Source: Ornithinicoccus hortensis (lineage in GTDB: Bacteria > Actinomycetota > Actinomycetes > Actinomycetales > Dermatophilaceae). From it: a stretch of 64,000 nt of DNA. The DNA lies in assembly GCF_006716185.1 (NCBI RefSeq), contig NZ_VFOP01000001.1, positions 2,480,001 to 2,544,000 of the forward strand, read 5' to 3'. Under the pieces are notes generated by a model that did no database searches, was not told the DNA's origin, and was given only the letters and a program-made list of their open reading frames with translations. The position numbers were made by a program, and so were the translations under genes. Positions 16,309 to 25,085 of the stretch are shown one piece after another (position 1 is the stretch's first letter; each line of letters opens with the position of its first letter).

Positions 16309-19170
16309 ATGTCCACCCCCGCCGAGCGGTATGCCGCTGCCCAGCGCCGGTCCCGCGCGCGGGCAGGGCCGGTGGGCCGGTTCCGGGCCGGGCTGGGCTT
16401 CGAGCTCGACGACTTCCAGGTGGAGGCGATCCAGGCGGTCGCCGACGGCAAGGGGGTGCTCGTCGCGGCACCGACCGGGGCCGGCAAGACGATCGTGGGC
16501 GAGTTCGCCGTGGCCCTCGCCCTGGAGACCGGTCGCAAGGCCTTCTACACCACCCCGATCAAGGCGCTGTCCAACCAGAAGTACCACGACCTGGTCGCCC
16601 TGCACGGCGCCGAGAACGTCGGGCTGCTCACCGGGGACTCCTCGGTCAACGGGGAGGCACCGGTGGTCGTGATGACCACCGAGGTGCTGCGCAACATGAT
16701 GTATGCCGGGAGCCACACCCTGCGCGGGCTCGGCTACGTGGTGATGGACGAGGTGCACTACCTGGCCGACCGGTTCCGGGGCGCCGTCTGGGAGGAGGTC
16801 ATCATCCACCTGCCGGAGTCGGTGCAGGTGGTCTCCCTGTCGGCGACGGTGAGCAATGCCGAGGAGTTCGGCGACTGGCTGCGCGAGGTGCGGGGCAACA
16901 CCGACGTCATCGTCTCGGAGGTGCGCCCCGTCCCGCTGTGGCAGCACATGATGGTGGGCAAGGAACTGCTGGACCTCTTCGTCACCGACGGCGGGGGGCA
17001 GTTGGTCGCGGACCCGACCGGCCCGCGGTCCGACACCAGGATCAACCCCGAGTTGCGGGAGCGGATCCACGCGTCCCGGCGCTCCGACCAGCCCTGGCGC
17101 CGGGAGGACCACGGCGGCCCGCGCGGGCGGCGCGGCAAACCGCGCGGCCGGGACCGCGGCCGCGTCGAGGAGGGGCGTCCCGCGCGGGGGAGCCTGCCAG
17201 GGGGTGGTGCGAGCCGGTCGGAGGTCATCGAACGGCTCGATCGCGAGGGGCTGCTCCCGGCGATCACGTTCATCTTCAGTAGGGCCGGGTGCACCGCGGC
17301 CGTCCAGCAGTTGCTCGGCCGGGGGACCCGGCTGGTGCCCGAGGACGAGGGGCGTCGGATCCGCCGCACCGTCGAGGAGCGGGTGGGTGCCTCGGTGGCC
17401 GACGCCGACCTCGGGGTGCTGGGCTACCACGAGTTCGTGGAGGGGCTCTCCCGCGGGTTCGCCGCGCACCACGCGGGGATGCTGCCGTTGTTCCGCGAGA
17501 TCGTCGAGGAGTTGTTCACCGCCGGTCGGATCCGCGCGGTGTTCGCCACGGAGACGCTGGCCTTGGGCATCAACATGCCGGCCCGCACCGTGGTGCTGGA
17601 GCGGCTGGTGAAGTTCAACGGCGAGGAGCACGCCCCCGTCACCCCGGCCGAGTACACCCAGCTCACTGGCCGCGCGGGTCGTCGCGGCATCGACGTCGAG
17701 GGGCACGCCGTCGTCCTGTGCCGCCGCGGCGTCGACCCGGCCGAGGTCGCCGGGCTGGCCTCCACCCGGACCTACCCGCTGCGTTCCTCGTTCCGGCCGA
17801 CCTACAACATGGCGGTCAACCTGGTCGCCCAGTTCGGCCGGGACCGGGCGCACGAGCTGCTGCAGTCCTCGTTCGCCCAGTTCCAGGCCGACCGGGCCGT
17901 GGTCGGGCTGGCCACCGAGGTGCGCCGCAACGAGGAGGCCTTGTCCGGCTACGCCGAGTCGATGCACTGCGACCTGGGCGACTTCCGGGAGTACTCCCGG
18001 CTGCGCCGCGAGCTGACCGATGCGGAGAAGGCCGCCGGCCGTGCCCGCAACGCCTCGCGGCGGGCCGAGGTGGCGCTCAGCCTGGAGGAGCTGCGCCCCG
18101 GCGAGGTCGTCTCGCTGCCGGCGGGCCGCCGCCGCGGCATGGCGGTGGTGCTGGCGGCCCCGACCAAGCCCGGCCGGGCACCGGAGCCGACCGTGCTGAC
18201 CGCCGACGGCCAGATGCGCCGGCTCACCGTCAGCGACCTGACCGAGCCGGTCGAGCCGGTCGCGGAGCTGGCGATCCCGCGCCACTTCAACCCACGCAAC
18301 ACCAAGTCCCGCAAGGACCTGGCGGCGACGCTGCGCGCCAAGGTTCCGTTCGAGCCCCCGCCCAACCGGCGGCCGGAGCGGGTCCGGGACGGTGCGGCAC
18401 GACACACCGGGTCGGGGACGGACCGGGAGCAGGAGGAGGCCCAGGCGCGGATCGGGGAGCTGCGCGAACGGCTGCGTGCCCACCCGTGCCACGACTGTCC
18501 CGACCGGGAGGACCACGCCCGGTGGGCCGCGCGGTGGTGGAGGCTGCGCCGGGAGACCGACGACCTGAGTCGGCGGGTCGGCACCCGGACCAACACGGTG
18601 GCCCGCACGTTCGACCGGATCTGCGCGCTCCTGGAGGAGCTCGGCTACCTGTCCGACGGCGGCACCGTGGTGACCGAGACCGGCCAGCGGCTGCGCCGCA
18701 TCTACACCGAGAAGGACCTGGTGGCGGCGCAGTGCCTGGCTCAGGGGACCTGGCGGAGGTTGGACGCGCCCGAGTTGGCCGCGGCAGTGTCGATCCTGGT
18801 CCACGAGCCGCGCGGGGAGGAGATCAGCGCCCCGAAGCTGCCGACCGGGGAGGTCACCGAGGCCTACCACGAGATGCTCGCGATCTGGTCGCAGCTGACC
18901 GAGCGGGAGGCCGACCACCGGTTGCCGTTGGCCGGCGAGCTGGACGCGGGGATCGCCTGGATGGTGCACCGGTGGGCCAGCGGGCGCGGGCTGGAGGAGG
19001 TGCTGCGCGACTCCGAGCTGACCGCCGGCGACTTCGTGCGTCGCGCCAAGCAGGTGGTCGACCTGCTCGGCCAGATCACCCAGGCCGCCGACGGGCCGGT
19101 GGCCGACACCGCCTCGCGCGCGGCCCAGGCGATGCTGCGCGGGGTCGTCGCCGCTGACCGGCTCGACTGA
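16309..19170 (+). CDS. helY: Ski2/Mtr4-like DEVH-box RNA helicase HelY
   Basis: 953 residues. Walker A is APTGAGKT at about residues 55-62. The DEVH box lies at about residue 147 (VVMDEVHYLADRF), and motif III is SLSATVSN. The second RecA domain ends with YTQLTGRAGRRGID. A long C-terminal half with a DSHCT-type domain completes the Ski2 architecture. A basic, Arg/Gly-rich insert (about 245-300) lies between the RecA domains. It is the actinobacterial homologue of exosome-associated helicases, probably acting in RNA turnover. TAGCCT at 16297-16302 lies 6 nt before the ATG. Confidence 0.93.
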   Translation: MSTPAERYAAAQRRSRARAGPVGRFRAGLGFELDDFQVEAIQAVADGKGVLVAAPTGAGKTIVGEFAVALALETGRKAFYTTPIKALSNQKYHDLVALHGAENVGLLTGDSSVNGEAPVVVMTTEVLRNMMYAGSHTLRGLGYVVMDEVHYLADRFRGAVWEEVIIHLPESVQVVSLSATVSNAEEFGDWLREVRGNTDVIVSEVRPVPLWQHMMVGKELLDLFVTDGGGQLVADPTGPRSDTRINPELRERIHASRRSDQPWRREDHGGPRGRRGKPRGRDRGRVEEGRPARGSLPGGGASRSEVIERLDREGLLPAITFIFSRAGCTAAVQQLLGRGTRLVPEDEGRRIRRTVEERVGASVADADLGVLGYHEFVEGLSRGFAAHHAGMLPLFREIVEELFTAGRIRAVFATETLALGINMPARTVVLERLVKFNGEEHAPVTPAEYTQLTGRAGRRGIDVEGHAVVLCRRGVDPAEVAGLASTRTYPLRSSFRPTYNMAVNLVAQFGRDRAHELLQSSFAQFQADRAVVGLATEVRRNEEALSGYAESMHCDLGDFREYSRLRRELTDAEKAAGRARNASRRAEVALSLEELRPGEVVSLPAGRRRGMAVVLAAPTKPGRAPEPTVLTADGQMRRLTVSDLTEPVEPVAELAIPRHFNPRNTKSRKDLAATLRAKVPFEPPPNRRPERVRDGAARHTGSGTDREQEEAQARIGELRERLRAHPCHDCPDREDHARWAARWWRLRRETDDLSRRVGTRTNTVARTFDRICALLEELGYLSDGGTVVTETGQRLRRIYTEKDLVAAQCLAQGTWRRLDAPELAAAVSILVHEPRGEEISAPKLPTGEVTEAYHEMLAIWSQLTEREADHRLPLAGELDAGIAWMVHRWASGRGLEEVLRDSELTAGDFVRRAKQVVDLLGQITQAADGPVADTASRAAQAMLRGVVAADRLD

Positions 19171-19243
19171 GTGCACCGGCCCGCCGCCGCGGGCCGCAGC
19201 CAAACCACTGGCTCCCCGGAGCGGGCCTCCCTAAGGTCGCCAG

Positions 19244-20032
19244 ATGGCTTCCACCGGCAAGCACCCCTCGACCACCGACCAGCACCCCGGTCCACCGCCC
19301 GGGGGGACCGGGGCCCGGCTGATGTTCAACGCCCCCCTGTCGGAGGCCCGGGCCGCCGCCCTGGTCGACGAACTCGCCCGACGCCGGCCGCGCACCGTGC
19401 TGGACGTCGGGTGCGGCTGGGCGGAACTGTTGCTGCGGGTGCTGCAGGCGGTCCCGGACGCCCGTGGCGTCGGGGTCGACGTGCACGCCCCCGACATCGC
19501 CCGGGCCTCCCGGACCGCGGCCGGGCTCGGGGTGGAGGACCGGGTCGACCTGCGGTGCGGCGATGCGGCGCAGGGCCCCGAGCCCGCAGACCTGGTCCTC
19601 AGCATCGGCGCCTACCAGGCCTTCGGCGGCATCGCCGAGGCGTTGACCGCCCTGCACGACCTGGTCCGGCCCGGGGGCCGCCTGCTGTTCGCGGCCGAGT
19701 GCTGGACCAGGCCACCGGGTCCGGAGGAACTCGCGGTGATGTGGGAGGGTGCGTCCGCGCAGGACTGCACCGACCTGGCCGGGCTGGTCGAGCAGGCGAT
19801 CGTCGCCGGGTTCCGACCCGTGGGGGTGTCGACGGCGACGACGGGGGAGTGGGAGGAGTTCGAGTCCGGGTTCCTGGCGGAGCGGGAGGAGTGGCTGGCC
19901 GCGCACCCGGGGCACCCTGAGGCACCGTCGGTGCGGCAGTCCCTGGACGAATCCTGGAGGAGTTGGCTGCGGGGTCGCTGGGGCGTGCTCGGCTTCGGCT
20001 ACCTCACGCTGGTCCCGACGCAGCGCTCGTGA
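19244..20032 (+). CDS. class I SAM-dependent methyltransferase
   Basis: 262 residues. Motif I (VLDVGCGWAELLLRVL) is at about residues 51-66, the acidic end of strand 2 is GVGVDVHAPD, and motif IV is ADLVLSIGAYQAFGG. The substrate is unknown; the length and C-terminal layout resemble small-molecule methyltransferases. TAAGGT at 19232-19237 lies 6 nt before the ATG, a leaderless configuration. It stands alone between helY and the PH-domain gene. Confidence 0.85.
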   Translation: MASTGKHPSTTDQHPGPPPGGTGARLMFNAPLSEARAAALVDELARRRPRTVLDVGCGWAELLLRVLQAVPDARGVGVDVHAPDIARASRTAAGLGVEDRVDLRCGDAAQGPEPADLVLSIGAYQAFGGIAEALTALHDLVRPGGRLLFAAECWTRPPGPEELAVMWEGASAQDCTDLAGLVEQAIVAGFRPVGVSTATTGEWEEFESGFLAEREEWLAAHPGHPEAPSVRQSLDESWRSWLRGRWGVLGFGYLTLVPTQRS

Positions 20033-20090
20033 CCGGGGTCACGGCACGGACCTGGGCCCCGCCCGGCGCGAACGGTGGCAGGATGCAGGC

Positions 20091-20636
20091 ATGGCGTTGA
20101 AAGACAAGCACCTCGCCGAAGGCGAGCAGATCGTGCTGAACATGCGGACGCACTGGAAGGCGCTCGTCGCGCCGATCGCGTTGGCCCTCTTCCTGATCGG
20201 TGTGGTCTGGCTGGCCTGGTGGCTGGCCCGGGACAGCGACTGGTCGATGTGGGTGCTGGGGATCGTCGGGGTGCTGGCGCTGCTGGCGGCGGGAGCGTTC
20301 GTGCTGATCCCGGTGTGGCGGTGGAACTCCTCGCGCTTCGTGATCACCAACCGTCGGGTCAGCCACCGGTCCGGCATCCTGACCAAGCGCGGCCGGGACA
20401 TCCCGCTCTACCGGGTGAACGACGTGGCGATCGAGAAGGGGCCGCTGGACCGGGTCCTGGGGTGCGGGACGTTGATCGTGTCCGACGCCACCGACAAGGC
20501 GGGGCTGGAGCTGCACGACGTGCCCGACGTCGAGCAGGTGCAGGTGACCCTGCAGAACCTGCTCTACCAGCACGACGATGGCAGCGACGACGGGGAGTTC
20601 CCGCCCACCGAGCCGCGCCGGCCTCGGGGCCACTGA
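20091..20636 (+). CDS. membrane protein with bacterial PH domain (YdbS/bPH2-like)
   Basis: 181 residues. Two membrane helices (about 24-45 and 53-75) are followed by a bacterial PH domain (about 80-160). The conserved SRFVITNRRVSHRSGILTKR is followed by a segment with PLYRVNDVAIEKG. The C-terminus is polar and disordered. Function is unknown; such proteins sit at the cytoplasmic face of the membrane. The ATG at 20091 is the first plausible start; the putative binding site upstream is GCAGGA. Confidence 0.8.
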   Translation: MALKDKHLAEGEQIVLNMRTHWKALVAPIALALFLIGVVWLAWWLARDSDWSMWVLGIVGVLALLAAGAFVLIPVWRWNSSRFVITNRRVSHRSGILTKRGRDIPLYRVNDVAIEKGPLDRVLGCGTLIVSDATDKAGLELHDVPDVEQVQVTLQNLLYQHDDGSDDGEFPPTEPRRPRGH

Positions 20637-20648
20637 CCCCGACGCGGC

Positions 20649-21584
20649 TCAGGCGGGGACGCCCAACGCCTCCATCAGCCGCCGGACGGGGCCGGCGATC
20701 CCGTAGGCCTCGACATACTGCTGCAGCGTGCCGGGGTCGGCCAGCTCGCGGGGGACGGTGAGGGGGACATCGGGCAGGGGTGCGTCCCGGGCGACCTGGA
20801 CCACGAGGGGGGCGACATCCAGGTATGCCGAGGCCGCCTCGAGGTTCTTGCGCCGGGCACCCTTGATAGCGGGGTCGCCGTCGGCCAGGGCCTGCCGCAC
20901 CCCGGCCAGCGTGCCGTAGCTGTTGATCAGCGCGGCGGCGGTCTTCTCCCCGATGCCGGCCACCCCGGGCAGCCCGTCGCTGGTGTCGCCGCGAAGGCAG
21001 GCCATGTCGGCATACGCCTGGCCGGAGCCCACCGCATACTTCTCCCGCAGCGTCTCCTCGGTGATCAGGTCGGCATCCCGCACGCCCCCGCGCGCGGTGT
21101 AGACCACCCGGACCCCGGCAGCGTCGTCGACCAGCTGGAACAGGTCCCGGTCGCCGGTGACCACGTCGACCGGCATCGTGCCGCGATGCCGGTGCACCAG
21201 GGTGCCGATCACGTCGTCGGCCTCGTAGCCGTCCGAGCCGAGCACCGCGATGCCGAAGGCCTCCAGGGAGCGGCGGATCAGCGGGACCTGGGGCACCAGG
21301 TCGTCTGGGGTCTCCTCCACGTCGGTGGAGCCCTCCCGGAGGCGGTGCGCCTTGTAGGAGGGGATGGCCTCGACCCGGAAGGCGGGTCGCCAGTCGTTGT
21401 CCCAGCAGGCCACCAGGTGGGTGGGGGAGAAGCGGGTCACCAACGTCGCGGTCATGTCCAGCAGGCCGCGCAGCGCGTTGGTCGGCGTGCCGTCCGGGGC
21501 CGGCTGCGGCTCCTTCATGCCGTAGTAGGCGCGGAAGTACAGCGACGCGGTGTCCAGCAGGAGGAGTCGGTCAGACGGGGACAT
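20649..21584 (-). CDS. 5'-3' exonuclease (Pol I N-terminal-like, FEN fold)
   Basis: 311 residues. The acidic metal ligands of the FEN superfamily are present in LLLDTASLYFRAYYG, LVACWDNDWRPAFR, GYEADDVIGTLV, VTGDRDLFQLV and ACLRGDTSDGLPGVAGIGEKTAA (the last is the helix-hairpin-helix). It is a free-standing version of the 5' nuclease domain of DNA polymerase I, likely acting on flaps in replication or repair. TAGGGT (21591-21596 on the complement) lies 6 nt before the ATG. It is divergent from the regulator at 21655 and shares the intergenic operator. Confidence 0.93.
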   Translation of the reverse strand: MSPSDRLLLLDTASLYFRAYYGMKEPQPAPDGTPTNALRGLLDMTATLVTRFSPTHLVACWDNDWRPAFRVEAIPSYKAHRLREGSTDVEETPDDLVPQVPLIRRSLEAFGIAVLGSDGYEADDVIGTLVHRHRGTMPVDVVTGDRDLFQLVDDAAGVRVVYTARGGVRDADLITEETLREKYAVGSGQAYADMACLRGDTSDGLPGVAGIGEKTAAALINSYGTLAGVRQALADGDPAIKGARRKNLEAASAYLDVAPLVVQVARDAPLPDVPLTVPRELADPGTLQQYVEAYGIAGPVRRLMEALGVPA

Positions 21585-21609
21585 GCCAGAACCCTATGCT
21601 CTGCAGATC

Positions 21610-21624
21610 GCAAAGACTCTTTGC
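21610..21624. promoter_or_regulatory. GCAAAG-ACT-CTTTGC palindrome
   Basis: A perfect 6 bp-arm palindrome lies between the divergent exonuclease and winged-helix genes. A further CAAAATGACTTTG-like half-match follows. It is the natural operator candidate for the ArsR-like regulator encoded at 21655. Confidence 0.6.
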
Positions 21625-21654
21625 AAAATGACTTTGGGGTTGTGCGGTGGGCCG

Positions 21655-22326
21655 GTGACCGACACCCGGGATGAGCACTCCTGGCCGCCGCCGTGGTTCG
21701 ACCCTGAGCGCTACGCGCTGGTGACACCGACCAACGTGCAGGCCCTCGCGCACCCCGTGCGGATGCGGCTGCTCCGGCTGCTGCGCGAGGACGGTCCGTC
21801 GACCGCCACAGCACTCGGGGAGCGGATCGGCCAGTCCAGCGGCGTGACCAGCTACCACCTGCGGGTGCTGGGGGAGGCGGGACTGGTCGAGGAGGACTCG
21901 GGGCGCGGCAACCGCCGGGACCGGTGGTGGCGCGTGGCGCGCGAGGGACTGGCCTTCAGCTTCCGGGTGCCGGGGGAGGCCGGCGACGCCGACCAGTTGG
22001 AGGCCGCCGAACAGTATCTGCGGATAGCTGCCCAAGTGTCCTACGAACGCGTCCTCGGCTACGTCGACAGCCTCGCGGGCCGCGGCGAGGAGTTGTCGCG
22101 GCTGCCGTGGCAACTCGGGGAGATGTCGTTGAGCCTGACCCGGGAGGAGGCCCGGGAGTTCGCGCACCGCCTGGTGGCCCTGACCGAGGAGTTCCGTCGC
22201 GATCAACGGGGGATCGCCCGCGGGCCGGGAGGACCCGACGAGGAGGACCCGGCCGGGGACCGGGAGCGGGCGGTCCTGCAGTTCCAGCTGCTCCCCGACG
22301 AGCACGGAGGGCGCGGCTCCCGGTGA
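21655..22326 (+). CDS. ArsR-like winged-helix transcriptional regulator
   Basis: 223 residues from the GTG at 21655. The open frame continues upstream into the exonuclease promoter, but the palindrome there argues against a longer protein. The winged helix spans about 25-95 (NVQALAHPVRMRLLRLLREDGPSTATALGERIGQSSGVTSYHLRVLGEAGLVEE). A helical C-terminal region (about 100-200) follows. No metal-binding cysteines are visible. The stop overlaps the next GTG, forming a regulator-MFS operon frequent in actinobacteria. Confidence 0.85.
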   Translation: MTDTRDEHSWPPPWFDPERYALVTPTNVQALAHPVRMRLLRLLREDGPSTATALGERIGQSSGVTSYHLRVLGEAGLVEEDSGRGNRRDRWWRVAREGLAFSFRVPGEAGDADQLEAAEQYLRIAAQVSYERVLGYVDSLAGRGEELSRLPWQLGEMSLSLTREEAREFAHRLVALTEEFRRDQRGIARGPGGPDEEDPAGDRERAVLQFQLLPDEHGGRGSR

Positions 22327-23639
22327 ACCGCGGCCCGAGCCAGGCAGCGCTGCGTCGGTGCGCCCCGCCGGGCCACTCGCCGAGTCGGCGGCCGCTGGGT
22401 GCTGTCCTCTCGGCCCACCTGGTGTCGGTGACCTGCACCGCGGTCTCGGCGATCACCTTGCCGTGGTTGGTCCTCACCACGACCGGTAGCGCCTCCCGGA
22501 CCGGGCTGGTCGTCTTCGCCGAGCTGGCGCCCTACGTGGTGATGCAGGCGCTGGCCGGGCCGTGGGTGGAGCGGTTCGGGCCGCGGCGGGCCAGCCGGGC
22601 GGGCAACCTGCTTGCCGGTGCGGTCCTGCTCCTCGTGCCGGCCCTGCACCTGACCGGGCAGCTGCGGTTCGAGGTCCTGCTCGGGCTGGTTGCCGTCGTC
22701 GGCGGCCTGCGCGGCGTGGCCGACTGCGGTAGCGCGCCGCTCGTCCCCGGCACCGCGGGGCGCGCCGGGGTCGCGCTGGAGCGGGCGGCGGGCCTGCACG
22801 CCAGCGTGTCGCAGGGCGGACACCTCGTCGGGGCGCCCCTGGCCGGACTGCTGCTCACCGTCCTGGACCCCGCCCTCGTGCTCGCGGTCAGCGGGTCGGG
22901 TATCTGCCTGGCCGGTCTCGTCGTCGCACTGGGCGTGCCGCGGTCGGTCGGCGCACCCAGCCCGGCGTCGGACGGGAGCGGCCGGCCCACGGCATACCGG
23001 ACCCGACTCGCCGAGGGGCTCGGCTTCCTGGCGCACGAACCCGTGCTGCGCGGCCCCGTCGTGATGATCGCCGTCACCAACCTGATCTCGATGGGCCTGG
23101 CCGGGGTCCTGCTGCCCGCCTGGGTGCGGGATCAGGGACTGCCGGTCGCCGCGGTCGGCACGGTCGCCGGTGCGCTGGCCCTCGGCGGGCTGATCGGGAG
23201 TCTGCTCGGGTCGTGGCTGGCGCCGCGGCTGCGACGCTGGGTTACCTACGCCGTGGGTTTCCTGGTGGGCGGCCCCCCGCTGCTGTTGGTCCTGGCGTTC
23301 GGGGCGCCCCTGCCCGTGGTGGTCGCGGTCGCGGCGGCCGGTGGGCTAGCCGGGGGTGGCATCAACCCTGTCGTGGGGGCGGTGCAGTTCGAGCGGGTGC
23401 CGGAGCCGATGCTGCCCCGCGTCCTGGGTGCGGTGAAGGCGGTCGCGTGGGCGGGTGTGCCGCTGGGGCCGTTGGTGGCCGGAGCGATGACCGACCTCGT
23501 GGGGGTCCGGGCCGCGCTGTCGGTCTTCGGTGGCGCCTACGTGCTCGTGGCGCTGGCGCCCTTCGCGCTGCGCTCGTTCCGGTTGATGGACCAGCGGCCG
23601 ACGCACCCGCCGCCTGCGGGGGCCGTCGACGCGCGGTAG
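22323..23639 (+). CDS. MFS transporter
   Basis: 438 residues and about 12 membrane helices. The N-terminal half has WVERFGPRRASRAGNLLAG as its motif A-like loop. The pattern resembles MFS members annotated as macrolide or general efflux proteins (MefA/Bcr-like), but I cannot name the substrate. GTG overlaps the regulator stop (GTGA), so the upstream ArsR-like protein probably controls it. Its own stop TAG is part of the TAGCCT box that precedes the next gene. Confidence 0.85.
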   Translation: MNRGPSQAALRRCAPPGHSPSRRPLGAVLSAHLVSVTCTAVSAITLPWLVLTTTGSASRTGLVVFAELAPYVVMQALAGPWVERFGPRRASRAGNLLAGAVLLLVPALHLTGQLRFEVLLGLVAVVGGLRGVADCGSAPLVPGTAGRAGVALERAAGLHASVSQGGHLVGAPLAGLLLTVLDPALVLAVSGSGICLAGLVVALGVPRSVGAPSPASDGSGRPTAYRTRLAEGLGFLAHEPVLRGPVVMIAVTNLISMGLAGVLLPAWVRDQGLPVAAVGTVAGALALGGLIGSLLGSWLAPRLRRWVTYAVGFLVGGPPLLLVLAFGAPLPVVVAVAAAGGLAGGGINPVVGAVQFERVPEPMLPRVLGAVKAVAWAGVPLGPLVAGAMTDLVGVRAALSVFGGAYVLVALAPFALRSFRLMDQRPTHPPPAGAVDAR

Positions 23640-23648
23640 CCTCGCGCC

Positions 23649-24041
23649 ATGCCGGGCCTGCACCACGTCGAGGTCTGGGTCGCCGACCTCGCCGCCGCTA
23701 CCCAGGAATGGGGCTGGCTGCTTGAGCGCCTTGGCTTCGAGCGGGTGCAGCAGTGGGCCGAGGGGGAGTCGTGGGAGGCGGGAGGGGCCTACCTGACCCT
23801 GACCACGTCGCCCAACCTCGCCTCCCCCGCGCACGACCGACGGCGACCGGGCGTCAACCACCTGGCCTTCCGGGGCGGTCGACCCGCCGACGTCGACGCG
23901 CTCATGGCGCAGGCGCCGGAGCACGGATGGCGCCCGCTCTACCACGACCGCTACCCGCACGCCGGTGGACCCGACCACTACGCCGGGTGGCTGGAGAACG
24001 GGGCGGGCTTCAAGGCCGAGGTGGTGGCCGACCTGCCCTGA
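23649..24041 (+). CDS. VOC (glyoxalase/bleomycin resistance-fold) protein
   Basis: 130 residues, one VOC module with two beta-alpha-beta-beta-beta repeats. HHVEVWVADLAAATQEWGWLL starts the first and GVNHLAFRGG the second; the C-terminal AGWLENGAGFKAEVVADLP has the glutamate expected of a metal ligand. Substrate unknown. TAGCCT at 23637-23642 lies 6 nt before the ATG, overlapping the stop codon of the MFS gene. Confidence 0.85.
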   Translation: MPGLHHVEVWVADLAAATQEWGWLLERLGFERVQQWAEGESWEAGGAYLTLTTSPNLASPAHDRRRPGVNHLAFRGGRPADVDALMAQAPEHGWRPLYHDRYPHAGGPDHYAGWLENGAGFKAEVVADLP

Positions 24042-24103
24042 CGGGGGCGGGCACGCCGGGACCGAACGTCCCGCCGGGGGCGGCTGCTCACTAGTCTGTC
24101 CCC

Positions 24104-24556
24104 ATGGAAGCGCTGGACCGCCACATCGTCTCGCTGTTGGCCGAGGACGGACGGATGAGCTACGCCGACCTCGGTCGGCGCACCGGGCTGTCGACCTCCG
24201 CCGTGCACCAGCGCGTCAAGCGGCTCGAGGAGCGGGGCGTGATCACCGGCTACCGCGCGGTCGTGGACTTCGAGCAGGTGGGGCTGCCGCTCACCGCCCT
24301 CATCGCGCTCTCGCCGTTCGACCCGGCATCCCCGGACGACATCCCCCAACGGTTGGAGCACCTGCCGCAGATCGACTCCTGCTGGTCGGTCGCCGGGCGG
24401 GAGAACTACGTGATCCAGGTGCGGTTGGCCAAACCCTCGGACCTGGAGCAACTGCTCGCCGACATCCGGTCGGCGGCCAACTGTGCCAGCAGCACCACGG
24501 TGGTGCTCTCCACGCCCTGGGAGGGCCGGCCGGTCGACCTGCCGGAGTCCGGCTGA
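24104..24556 (+). CDS. Lrp/AsnC-family transcriptional regulator
   Basis: 150 residues. The N-terminal helix-turn-helix (LDRHIVSLLAEDGRMSYADLGRRTGLSTSAVHQRVKRLEERGVI) spans about residues 3-47 and the RAM/ACT-like effector domain spans about 65-145. The family senses amino acids as octamers. TAGTCT at 24092-24097 lies 6 nt before the ATG. Its target is not evident; its convergent neighbour is ybaK. Confidence 0.92.
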   Translation: MEALDRHIVSLLAEDGRMSYADLGRRTGLSTSAVHQRVKRLEERGVITGYRAVVDFEQVGLPLTALIALSPFDPASPDDIPQRLEHLPQIDSCWSVAGRENYVIQVRLAKPSDLEQLLADIRSAANCASSTTVVLSTPWEGRPVDLPESG

Positions 24557-24560
24557 GGAT

Positions 24561-25058
24561 TCAGCGGGCGATCGGGGCGGTGCTCGCCCCGGTGACCTCG
24601 ACCAGGTCGGCCGGTGCCAGCTCGAGGTCGAAGCCGCGGCGGCCCCCGGAGACCAGCACCGTCTCGAAGGCCAGGGCGGACTCGTCCAGGACGGTGGGCA
24701 GCGCCTTCTTCTGACCGACCGGGCTGATCCCGCCCACCACGTAGCCGGTGACCCGTTCGGCGACGCCCGGGTCGGCCATCACCGCCCGCTTGGAGCCGAG
24801 GGCCGCCGCGACGGCCTTGAGGTCCAGCTGCCGGGCGACCGGGACGATGCCCACCCCGAGCCCGCCGTCCACCTCCACAAGCAGGGTCTTCAGCACCCGC
24901 GCCGCGTCGACGTCGAGCGCCTGGGCCGCCTCCAGCCCGTATGAGGTGGCGCCCGGGTCGTGGGTGTAGGACCTGGGGGCGTAGGTCACGCCGGCGCGAT
25001 CCAGCGCCACGGTGGCGGGGGTGCCGCCGGCGCGTTCGTGCTTCTTGGAGCGGGCCAC
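24561..25058 (-). CDS. ybaK: Cys-tRNA(Pro)/Cys-tRNA(Cys) deacylase YbaK
   Basis: 165 residues of the YbaK/ProX editing fold. Conserved elements are ALDVDAARVLKTLLVE (the family has a catalytic Lys in this region), IVPVARQLDLKAVAAALGSKRAVMADP and GGISPVGQKKALPTVLDE. It hydrolyses mischarged Cys-tRNA(Pro) in trans. The start is a GTG with TACGCT (complement of 25065-25070) 6 nt upstream. The gene is convergent with lrp, with 4 nt between stops. Confidence 0.93.
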   Translation of the reverse strand: MARSKKHERAGGTPATVALDRAGVTYAPRSYTHDPGATSYGLEAAQALDVDAARVLKTLLVEVDGGLGVGIVPVARQLDLKAVAAALGSKRAVMADPGVAERVTGYVVGGISPVGQKKALPTVLDESALAFETVLVSGGRRGFDLELAPADLVEVTGASTAPIAR

Positions 25059-25085
25059 GGGGCCAGCGTAGTGAGCCGGACCGGC

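Noticed and set aside
16000-19203. Thousand-codon open frame opposite helY
   Set aside because: Shadow of the helicase; no recognisable domain and no proper start context.
24057-24073. Hairpin CGGGAC / GTCCCG after the VOC gene
   Set aside because: Only 6 bp and no U-tract; too weak to call a terminator in this base composition.
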